The notes beneath the pieces were generated by a model. That model was not told where the DNA came from and did not search any database. It was given only the letters and a program-made list of their open reading frames with translations. A DNA stretch of 64,000 nt from positions 3,241,001 through 3,305,000 of the forward strand of contig NC_133009.1 of NCBI RefSeq assembly GCF_048564905.1, read 5' to 3'. Source of the stretch: Vicugna pacos. Its lineage: Eukaryota > Chordata > Mammalia > Artiodactyla > Camelidae. Shown one piece after another: positions 38,601-50,600 of the stretch (the first letter of the stretch is position 1; every line of letters begins with the position of its first letter). A program made the position numbers and the translations under genes.

Positions 38601-41600
38601 AAAATCCTCCTTTGTTGTAGAAACATTTACTTAAAAATCATTTAGAAACACTATTGATAAAGTTAGCCTTTTGACAGAAATCAGTTCTTTCGAGAAGTGT
38701 CTGTGTTTTTGCTCTCATAAAAAGATGGATATCTATCACCTCTGTACACTGAGCATATTTTATAACTATGTTGGACACTGTGAAATAGCATTATTTATTC
38801 CTAGGTCAAAGAGCAGATGAATTCTGTGGATGGCCTCGATGACTTAACTCTGTCACCGGGGACAGCTTCCGAGGATTCTGAGTCGCTTTTCCATAACTCT
38901 AAGAACACCCTGAGGCCAGTCAAACGACTTGGCCCGGAGAGTGAAGGTAGCCCCCCCCCCGTGTGACTGCACAGCCTGTTTAAGTGTCTCGCGGTGACGT
39001 GTGCACACCCAGCGCTGCCCGGGGAGCGCGGCTGCGTCACAGGCCGCTGCGTCTCAGAAGCCTGCTCTGTGTTGAAGCAGAATCAGACGAGTGCGCTGCC
39101 AGACAGGGGCTGTGGCCGTCCCCTCTCCCTGTGCTTTCTGTTGCCTCTGCTGCTCCTACGCCTTCACCCGGGGTCAGGCCATCGCTGCTTCCCTCCTAGA
39201 ACGCTGAAATCACCTCAGGACTTTCTTGGCCGCCGCTCCGCCTCCTGGGACCTTGGTCTACACCGCAACCGTGATTACTAGACAGTTTTTAAAATTCAGG
39301 TCTTTGTTACCTCCTTGCCTAAAATCCAGCTCCTGCTTCTGTAGCTCCATGGTTAAAGGCCACAGTCCTCTGGCTTCATCTTGTTTCCTTTTATTACCCT
39401 TCTTTCCACATGAGTTTTAGAATCAGCTTGTCAATGTAAAAAAAAAAAAAGTCTGGTAGTGTCCTGGAAATGAGATGTAGATTATGTTGAATCTGTAGAT
39501 TAATTTGGGGAGAATTGACTTCTTAACAATACGGAATTTTTAACCCTGAACAAAGTTGATTTCTCCGTTTACATAGGTCTTCCTTGATTTTCTCAGTAAT
39601 ATTTTAGAGTTTTTAGTGTCTGGGTCTTTCCGTCTTCTATGAGTTTACCTGTATTTCTTATTTTTCAGTGAGGTTATAAGTTGTATATTTTTATTTATTT
39701 GTTTTAAAATAATGTATTTTAAATTTTAGTTTCTGATGATAGAAATACAGTTGATTTCTGTATGCTGACTCTGTGCCCTCCAACCTGGCTGAACCTATTT
39801 GTTAGTTCTAGTAGCCTTTTTATGGATTCTCTCAGATTTTCTACATAACCAGAGGTGGTCAAGCTTTTTCTTCTTTAAACTACTGTCTTACTAAAGATAG
39901 TTCACATTTAAGACTTGCAGCCAATAAATAAGTACATTCCCTGTCACAGCTAATCAGCTGTGTCACCGTTGCAACAAGAGTAGCCATAGACAATACACAA
40001 GTTAATGGACGTGGCTGTAATGGATGTGGTAAAAGTTTATTTACCAAAGCAAGCAAACCAGCCCACAGGTTGGAGTTAGCTGACTCGCACCATATAATCA
40101 TATTCCCCACTGATTAGCTGACAGTTTTACCTCTTCATTTCCCATCCAGATGCCTTTTGGTTCTTTATGTTGCCTGATTGCACTGGCTCCAGTACGGTGC
40201 TGATTAGAAGGAGTAAGAGAAGCCACTCCTGTCCGGTTCCTCACCTTCTGGGAAAAGCATTCCATTTTTCACCGTTGCGTATGGTGTCAGCTGTAGGCTT
40301 AGCACAGATCTTTGTCATAGTGAAGATGATCCCTTGGTTCCTAGTTTCCTGGAAGTTTTTATCAGGAATAGGTGTTGAGGTTTGACAAGTGCCTCTTTTT
40401 ATCCACTGACATGATCATATGGTTTCTTTTTTAGTTTGTTAATATGATGAATAGCATTGATTTTTAAGTGTTAAAACAGCCCTGCATTCTTGGGATACAC
40501 CCGACTTGGTCACAATGAATTATCCTGTATTGTTGGATTTAATTCACTAATGTCTTGTTTAGAATTTTTACCTCCATTTTCATGACATTAGTTTTCTTTC
40601 TTGTAATATCTTTGTCTGGTTTTGGATTCAGGGTAATGTCAGTTTTAGAGAATGAGGACATATTTCTTCCTCTTCGTTTTTTGAGGAGAATTTGTGTAGA
40701 ACTGGTATTAAATTTTCCTGAAATACTTGGTAGAATTCACCAGTGTAACCATTGGGACTGGAGTTTTCTTTGTCGTAAGGTCTTTAAATAGGACTTTTGT
40801 TTTCGTTTTTAAGATATAGGGCTTTTTTAGCTTGTTTGTTCTTTCTTAATTGAGCTTTTGTAATTTCTCTCCTTCAAGGAATTTTACCCACTTCATCTGA
40901 GTTGTCAAATTTATTTGCGTAATGTTCATACTACTACTTTGTCACTCTTTTAATATCTGCAGAGCTTAGAAGAATGTCTTGCACGTTATAGATGCTCAAT
41001 ATCCATTTGTTCAACGTATGGATGAATGAATGTGAAAATGCACAGTTCTTTATACACAAAAAGTATTTATGTATTTTGTTTCTGTTTTTGTTTTCTTCCT
41101 AATGCAGATTCTGATCGGTTATTGAACATTCAGGATCCAGTTGATTCAGTCAGATCAATAGAACTTAAAGAATCTGACTGTGCAGTACTTAGAGGAAAAC
41201 TTAAAGAAATGGAAAATAAGGTGAACTGGCTACACACAGAGCTGCTGAAAACAAGAGAAGCAAAATCACAGTTAAAACTTCAAAATGTGGAGTGGGAACG
41301 AGAGCTCTGCCGCATGAGGTACTGAATTTCTTGGTTTTAAAGAAATATTTGAACTCTTTATATTTACTTTAATACTGTAGGTATGTAGGAGAAGTCTTAT
41401 AATTGCTCACTTACCTTTTGGGATTTTACAGGGGAGAAAATTTCATTAATATTGTGGAATAGGAGACTCTTGGAAATAACACAGCCATATATATATATAT
41501 ATATATCCTCCTATATTTCTTTAAAACAAATCTTTGATCCTTATCTCTCAATTGTCCTCCAGAAAGTTTGTATTACTTTACATTCCCACTTGCAGAATTA

Positions 41601-44600
41601 TGAAATGACCATTTTTCTCCAGGCAGAAACTTTAAAAAAAATTTATGCAGTTTGATTCTTAACATATGAATGGATGGACTGAAAAGTAAAGTGAAAGTGA
41701 TTACTGGTTAGTTTATTCAGCATCGCTCTCATACAGAGATAAGATTAGTTCAAAGGTCTATGCTGAAAGCATGGATTACTCTTTATTTTTTAATTACTTA
41801 CTGTGGATCCTGCCTTGTACCAAAAGGGATTTAAAAATGATTTACTAAATAAATAATATTCCACAAGGTAAGTTCAAAGTGTTGCAAAAGAAGAAACATA
41901 GTGTAGGGCATCAGGGAGTAGACTCCCCAGCCTCACCTTGGATTATGCTAATTAGCGGGTCTGTGTTCTGGAAAAGACACCTGCAGATGTTAACCTTCTG
42001 CTGGAGATCATGTAGGAGTCCCTGTAATACTTCAGGAAGTTGAAATTTTATCTCTCATGAACTTATAAACTTGTTTCTAAATAGCAACTTCCCTTCTAAC
42101 TAGTAACTAAATTCTCTGTCCCAATGAAGGAGTAATTTATGACTATATGGGGAAAAAAGGGTAATTTTCAATTCAAACCTTACTGAATAATTGCAAGATT
42201 TCTTTCCTACACTATTGACCAGAGTTATTCTTGTCTGAAACCCAGTAGCATTTTGTCTTTTCATTGCTACTTTTCAAACGTATGTGTGTGTGTATATCTT
42301 TATGAAGAGATTGAAGTGAGGAAATTAAAATGTGAGACTTAGAAATGAAAAAAAAATTGAGAACATAGAAATTCCATTAGGGTAATAAATGAGCATGTGA
42401 AGAATCACATCATAAAGTGAACTTTTAATTTTCTAACAAAATAAATTTTAAGGTAAGCATATTTCACTGCAGATGCACATTAGAACAAGAAAACAAGAAG
42501 AAAAATGCTTATACATTATATGAAAAATGTAAGGATGATTTAAAAAGAAAAGAGAAACAATACAATGAGCAAGTTGACCTGAAACAACAACTTGAAAGCA
42601 CTGCCCGAGCACTAGAATGCAAACTGAAGAGCGTAAGGAATAAACCAAATCAGGTAAATTAGTCATAATGTGAAAGTTTCGTACCTCTAACACTGTTTCA
42701 TCAATATTATTTATAATATTCTTTTGAATTAATCTATATTTTCATTTAAAACAAATAAAATTTATCTCATCCTAAATATGAACTATGACATTTAGAGCTT
42801 AATTTACTAATTTCTTGGTGTTCTTGGCATCTAATAGATGCTCTGTGTCTTTTCTGAATGAAGGAATGAAAGTTAAATTGAGCTTCATCATTAACATAAG
42901 AATTGACGGTTTTGGTCCATTGAACAAAGTAACAAGTCTAATTCAAATCCAGGTGTTAATTTTGGCTTTTTGAAGTTAAAATCCAGGCTAAATCACCTTG
43001 AGACTATGATGGAACTGGTTAAATGCCTTATAAAGAAATTTTCTGTCACTGGGATTTCAAAATTTGTAGATACTGACAGGCATATGCAGAATAGATAAAC
43101 AAGATTATACTGTACAGCACAGGGAGATATATGCAAGATCTTGTGGTAGCTCCCCAAAAAAAGTCACAATGAATATATATATGTTCATGTACAACTGAAA
43201 AATTGTGCTCTACAGTGGAATTTGACACAACATTGTAAAATGACTATAACTCAAGTTAAAAAGTGCTAAAAAAGTTTTTCTTTCATGATACTACATCCCT
43301 TGTGTTTTTGCTCTGTGATACATTTAGCTGTCATGTGTATTAGAATTTGTTATTTATGTGCATTAAAGGTCCCTGTGCTTAAAAAGGCTACTTCTTATTA
43401 ACAGGTTTTAAAAATTTTTTTAAAGATTCCCCTCCTAAGCTTTTTTTGACTTTTTTTCATGGTGTAAAACCCAAACCCTAATGTCATATGTCTTCAGGTT
43501 TTAGAAGAGCGAAATGACGCTCAGAGACAACTTTCCCGAGAGCAGAATGCCCGAGTAATACAAGATGAAGTCCTGGCCCATCGTCTTTCCCAACAAAAGG
43601 AGGCAGAAAAGGCTAATGAGAAAATGAATGCTGAGGTATTTTCTTTAGTCATCTTCAAACGTGTGTATGTGAATTTGTATACTTATATAGTTTAAAAACC
43701 AAAACTGTAGGTACAGAAAGTATAGAGGGTTTTAAAAGCCTGCATATGTAAATACATTTTCTGGGGGTTTCATTTCCGGTCTATTGGATAAAGCGATATT
43801 TTGAATTCAAATCCACTTGCCAGCAACAGTGATGTAGTGACATTCACAATGGCCTCATCCAAGGAGAGGCTGTTAATATTGTCCATAGGAATTGATGAAC
43901 TTTCCATGATCCAAAACTGTTGCTACTAACGCAAGCATTCTAGTTTCTGGCAGTGATCTCACTCCTTTGATAGACGAATGGAGAGGTTACTTTATCATTT
44001 CCACTGATGGTAAGGAGGAAAAAGTATAGCCAGTTCAGAAACCGTAGTTTGGGTGTCATTCTCCTACGTGTGATAGAAGGTAACGCTCTGCTCCATGTGG
44101 TATCCGATTTCAGTACAAGGAGCTTTCGAATACAGTGATAGATACGCCATAATCTATTCTTAGTGATAATTTATTGATCAGGACTTTATTTTTAATAAAA
44201 CAGTTCACTGTATTTCCCTGCTGTTTCACATCCATTACTGTTATAAACAGCATGAAGAAGAAATAAAAATTATTGCAGAAGCAAATAGTCTCCTGATTTT
44301 CTAAGAAGAGCTCTGTAAATTTGACCTTCTTTACCTTTAGTGTATTCACCATTAGGGAAATAGAAGGCTTCTCTTGTGTTTATGTATTTATCCTAGAGAA
44401 GTAGCTTTGGTTTGGTGTAAGAGTCGTAGACTCAGAAGCCCTGGGGAAAACCCTGCAGCTTGCTTGTGTTTTTAACCCTTTATTCCAGAATTGTCACAGC
44501 TAAATGAGTTAACTGATGTTTGTAGACGTGCTTAGTACAGTGCTTAGGTTTATCATTTATCCGTAGATGTAATTCTTATAACTCGCTCTAAAAATGTTAG

Positions 44601-47600
44601 AAAGGGAGAATGTTTATGGAATATTCTCAGGAAAGAATTTTTTAGGAAATCTAACCTGTCCCAATTTCTACAGAGCTAAGGCTCTTACTTTGGGGGTAGC
44701 TGTAAAGGTTAGATGTCAGATATAATTTTTAAGTGTAGTCAGATTTATGCATTTTTTATTTTAAGCCTTTTGGGTTTGTTGTATTTCAGAGAAAGAAAGG
44801 CCTTTCCGATTCTGAGCTTCTTAAACATCCTTTTGTGGTTTCTTTTTAGCTTTCATGGATTCACTGTCTTTAATTAAATTTTTGAACTTTGGGGGATTTC
44901 TGGTTGAAGTTTGAGATTTGTATCCACCTTAGGTTTTTCCAGTTGGATACCCAGTTACTGCAAACTTTTTGTTGTATAAACTTAGAGATTAGTCTTCCAC
45001 TTCAAAGGAAATTATGATATGTCAGTTTATTGCGTTACAGTTCAAAGAGTAAGAGATGAGGGGTTTCACTTACAGGACACAATGGATTTTGAGCTGTCTG
45101 ACCCAAAAGATAGCAGCGAGGTGCTTCCTCAGCAACTTGCTGAAGCTGAACGTCAATTCCGTGGCCCAGAAATTGAGCTCCATCCCAGGAGAGATGCTCT
45201 TAGACCAACGACGTTGGTATTACAGTGTGTGCACAGAGACCGAGGCCAAGCCCAGCGTTCAAACAAGGAAACTGAACCCTTGTCTCAGAGCAAACAAGGG
45301 GACGTCATCAAATACATTGCAAAGCAGGCACTCTTGAAGGAGACAATATGTAAACTACAAAGTGAAAACACGTTGCTTCGACAGCAACTAGAAGTTGCTC
45401 GAAATGAAGCCAGAAGCGAAAAGACAATATTTAATACCCCAGAGCCATTTCTGGATCACATGGGGAAACTTGAAGCCATGAGCAGACGAGTTCTGATGCT
45501 GGAGGAAGGAAACAAGGAGTTAATTAAAGAATGCAGATGTTTAAAGGACAGACTGTGTCAGTATGAAACGGACAGAGCAGAAATGGAAGTAAGTACCCAG
45601 AAAGGGAACTAATTTTCAGACTTCCTCAAAGAGAATTCAAAGTAGTATCTGATGGCAGCTGAACGTTGAAACTAGTTGAATATAAAAAATGTGCAGGCTA
45701 TAAATATATACACTGTAAGGCAGCCTAAAGGCATTTTTTTGTATGCAGCAAACAAAAATCAGACCTGAGAGGTGCTTTACTTTGAGTAAAGATGCCGCGT
45801 CACCTGGAATTCTAAGAGATTAAGCTATAAGCTGTTGACAGATACAGGCAGGTCTTAGTAATTTATACTGCCCAAATCATTCTAATCTTTCTGTCACCAC
45901 ATTTTAGTATCGTGAAGCAGATAAATGAAATGCTTAGACCTAAAATGAGTTATTTGAAATTAAGATTCAGTTATGTGAACAAAAAAAGTAAACAAAAAAA
46001 AGTGAGAAAGAGAGAAAAGATTCAATTGTGTGGATTACCTTGATGGTTAATGTGTAAATGCTGTATCTTGCAGCACTTTTCCTTCAGTAGCTTTTCATAC
46101 ATTTTTAGTTGATATTACTTTATTTTTATTCATGTCAATTGGAATTAAATTTAGAAATACTTTCATCTCAAATCATGTATTGTTATGACCTCTCCATTCC
46201 TTAAAGGCATCTACTTTTCATTCAGTCATAATTTGGGACAAATGTAAATTTTAGCAAAACTGTGTTTGACTTAGTCTCCCCTGTTCTATTTGTAATTTAC
46301 TTTGAACATTTTTTCAAATAATGTGCTCACAGTTCTCATTGCAAGGCTCAGTTACTGTCATTCGGATCTAAGTTTGTCCAGTACAGAGGAAGTGGGGCGC
46401 TCTGTGATGTTCGAGTCTGGCACTGGGGTCCCATTTTCAGACTGAGGAGGAGCAGCCAGAGTCCTGAGTGGCAGGAAGGGAGTGCGTGGGACGGGTTGGG
46501 GGAGCCGTAGGAGCTGCAGTCCAGGAGGCAGGGGATGACAGGTTGTCTCGGGTCCCCAAAGACCATTGGAATATCCTCGTTTTTATTGTGAGATGGGAGT
46601 CTGTTGGAAGGATTTAAACACCAGATTGAATATGTGAAGACCTCTGAACTTAAGCCTCTAATGAGAAAGAGGGAGAATGTTCCACAGTGTGGAACTGACC
46701 ACCGCTCATCCCACCCGCACACCCCTTCCTGTCTGAGACTTCAGTGGGGGTGAAGCTCGGCCGCTTCCTGGGAGGGGCAGGGAGTGGCTGGTGGGGCTGC
46801 CTCCATTGTCTAAGTTAACTTCCTGTCGGTAAGGCAGGAGGGTCACACCTGTGTGTTTAATGAAATTCAGCAAACAGGAATGTGTGTCTATGAGGAAAAG
46901 GTGAACTGATGTCTGTGGGGATAGTTCTCAAAGCCCATTTGTTGGAGTTATATATTATTAATGTAACTTAATGATAAGGTGACTGAAAATTCAATAACAG
47001 AGTTATCTTTTTAGGCCCGTATGAGACAGCTTCAGCAAGAGCTGGCTGACACCCGAAAGAAAGTGTCCATGTTGGAAGCATCCCTGGAGGTGACAGCACA
47101 TCATCAAACTACTTCAGAAAATAAGAGACAGGATGGAGAGAGGAAGCCACATCAAACTGCAAACCCAGTATGTATGAAATTCAGCACATCGGCCATGAAC
47201 GTGCAGCGCAGAGTGTTGCAGGCCACCAGCTTTTCAGGGACAGCTTTCTTTTGCATCTTCATTATAATTTCACTTTTATTTATAATGCACTTGTTTCTTA
47301 AATGTTGACTTTCATTCTGCCATTCTTTTTTTTTTCTTATAATATTTACCCTTAGAGAAGTTGAGAATTATACCTCTTTTCTCACAGAAGTTAACTTTTT
47401 TTCCCTATTAAACAGTATGTTTTAGTGATCTCTCGCCACAATGAGGCAAGCTAGATAAAATCAGAGGATAATGTTTCATGGAATGTTCCAGAAAATTGTC
47501 ATGTCTCAACTTCACTTTTGTGAATGGATATAGAACGTGTGTGTATTTATTTCATGGATCTCAGAATACCTTGTGCAGAAAGGTCATTATACAAACCAGT

Positions 47601-50600
47601 TGAAGTTAGACATTGCCTTCATTTTCTATTCATTTTAGACATGTTGTCAAAGCATGGAGAATTTCAGATCACATCTGTACACCCAACGTAGAGAATTAAG
47701 AAAATTGTCTGGATCCTGCCTTTGGATTTTTTTTTTAACTTTGTTGAGATACAATTCACATATTATAGGGGGATTGAATAACTCAAGTGGTAGAGTGCAT
47801 GCTTAGCATACACAAGGTCCTGGGTTCGATCCCCTGTACCTCCTCTAAAAATAAATAAGTAAAACTTAATTACTTTCCTCCACCAAAAAAGAAAAATATT
47901 CACATATCATATAATTCGCCCATTTAGGATGCATAGTTAGTATCTCCTAGTATATTCAGAGATGTGCAGCTGTCACCACAATCAATTTTAGAACATTCCC
48001 ATCACCCCAAAAAGAAAGCCTGCATCCCTTGGCCATCACCCCCAGCACTGCAGCCCCCCATCCCCCGGCAACCACCAGTCTGACTTCTGTCTCTATAGAT
48101 GTGCCTGTTCTGGGTGTTTCCCAGGAATGGAATCACATGCTGTGCGGTCCTTCATGATTAGCTTTTTTCATTTGACAGAACGTCTTCCAGGTTCATCCAT
48201 GTTACAGCGCTTGTCAGTATTTCCATTTCTGTTTATTGTCGAACAGTACTCGGTTGTGGGGCTAAACCATTTATCCATCCATCAGTTGATGGACCTTTGG
48301 GTTGCCTCTGCTTTTTGGCTATTGCTAATAATGCTGCTGTGAACATTGGGACTTGCTGTCCCAAGTTTTGGTGTAAACATGTTTCCACTTCTTTGGGGAA
48401 TATACTTAAGGATGGAAATGCTGTCACATGGGTCATATGGTAACTCTGTTTAACCTTTTGAGGCCCTGCCATACTGTTTTCCAGAGTGGCTGCACCATCT
48501 AACATTTTTATCCAAAGTGTATAATTCTCCCAATTTCTATGCATTCCTGTCACCACTGGTCATCAGCTCTCCTGGTAGGTGTGAACTGGCATCTTGTGGC
48601 TTTGATTTGTATTTTTCTAATGACTAAGAATGTTGGGGATCTTTTCATGAGCTTATCTATTTGTGTATCTTCTTTGAAGACCTGTCTGTTTAGGTTTTTG
48701 CCCATTTTCAAATTGGGTTGTCTTTTTATGATTGAATTGTCAGAGTCCTTTTTGTATCCTGGGTGCAAGCCTTTGATCAGATGTAGGATTTTCAAGTATT
48801 TCCTCCTGTTCAGGAGCTTGCCTTCTTACCTTCTTGATGGTGTCTTTTGAAGAGTAGAAGTTTTTAATATTGATGAAGTTCAGTTAATCTGTTTCTGTCT
48901 TTTACTGCCCTAAGAAACAAGTGCCAGATCCAGTCATGAAGACACATGCCTGTGTTTTTTCTAAGAATTTTGTAGGTTTAGCTCTTTCATTTAGAGTTAA
49001 TTTTATATATATTGTATGAGGTAGAGGTCGAATTTCGTTCTTTTGCATGTGGATATCCAGTTGTCCCTGTACCATTTGTTAAAAAGACTATTATTGTCTC
49101 ATTCAGTTATTTGACACTCGTATTGAAAATCAATTGACAGTAAATGTGAGGGTTTCTTTTAGATTCTCAGTGGTGATGCATTGATCTATGTCTGTCCCAT
49201 GCCAGTACCAATTCAGATGTTATGAGAACTCTTTCCGAGTCTTCTTGCATAGTACCAGTTGTTTTACATCATAATAAAATGTCAGTGTCACGGAATGTCT
49301 GTAACTCCACTTCTGTGGAGATCTGCTGCGTCCTGAAGGGGCCTGTGGCCAGCTTATGCCTTGCTGACTCTGTGACATGACAGAAAGTAGGCTTGCAAAG
49401 GTAAAGTCCATTCCTTCCCCCAGTTCAGACCTTTAGTTTCTCACCCAGTGCCTCCCACTTCACTCCAGTTTCCATCAAATCATGGTCACGGGGTCTGCTG
49501 ACTCAGTCTGCAATACACTTCATTATGTTGCACTCATTATAATTCATAGACTCATCCATAGATTTCACTGCTAGAGGCAAAAGATTAAGCCTGGAGAAGA
49601 TTAACTCAACCTTCCTCTTTGGAAGCCTCTCTAACCATCATCTTGCGGTGCACGATGAAGTCCTCTTTCGGCTTGGTTCCTGTGTGTCACTCTGGTGCCA
49701 GTCTTGTTCTTGGTGCAGATCCTGCATTCTCAGCTCCCTGTGTCTACCTCGCTTTACTTAAAAGGAGAGGTGCCTCGCTGTATTGTATAGCTTAATGCAT
49801 AACGAATGAAATAAATATTTCATCCCATCCAAGGACAATTTTCCCAGAGTACAGCTGTTAAAGATTAGATAATATTCAGTCAGTTTATCAGAAACAGATA
49901 ACAGATTCGTAATTTGAATTTCAAAAGTTCAAAGCCAGTCTGTGTTATATGGAGCGTTGTGCTACAACATGAAGCTGAGACAGTCTTACCTTCCCTTACC
50001 AACGAGCTTTTAAGTAAGGTAAAGGAAAAATTGTATTTAATTTAAATACTGCCAAAGGACACTACATTTATGGTTCCATAATACTTTATTTTCTCTCTGA
50101 GGAAAGGAAAATGAAGAGTGAGTGCTAGATTAGTAAGTTCTCAAAGCTGCCTGTCACTTAGAAGTTCAGTTCGTTGAAATGAGGTAAAAAGGTTGATTTG
50201 GGTAAACTATTTCTAGTTGTTTTTCAATTATTAGACATCAAATCCTGTGTCTCCTTGCTTACCAGGCTTCCTTATCCTGAAAGTTGAGGGGAGACTGTGA
50301 AATACATGCCTGTTTGTAAGAAGCTATAATTGGAGGGAACTCTGAAGTACCTTCCTTCTCACTAGTTCTGAGGTCTTTCAGTTTACGTGCTGTTTCTCAT
50401 CAGCACTTTGTCATTAGTAAGTTAATCTCAACGTTTGTTACTTTCCAGTTTATAGGAGACCAATTTCTACTCTATTCAAGTTACATTTCATACTATCTTT
50501 TTTTATCCACTCTTCTGTTTATCTGTTTTTGCCTAACAAACTCCCCAAAGTTCAGTGGCTTAAATAAGCATTTATTTTGTTCACAACCTACCCTTAGGAA

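Noticed and set aside
45019-45075. Exon 23 starting at ATG 45019 or at acceptor 45040
   Set aside because: The ATG is chance, in former coding sequence. Acceptor 45040 puts TAA in frame after exon 22, whereas 45075 keeps phase 0.
46348-46722. Minus-strand 124-codon frame in intron 23
   Set aside because: No recognisable domain or splice partner; sits in intronic sequence and has no support beyond length.
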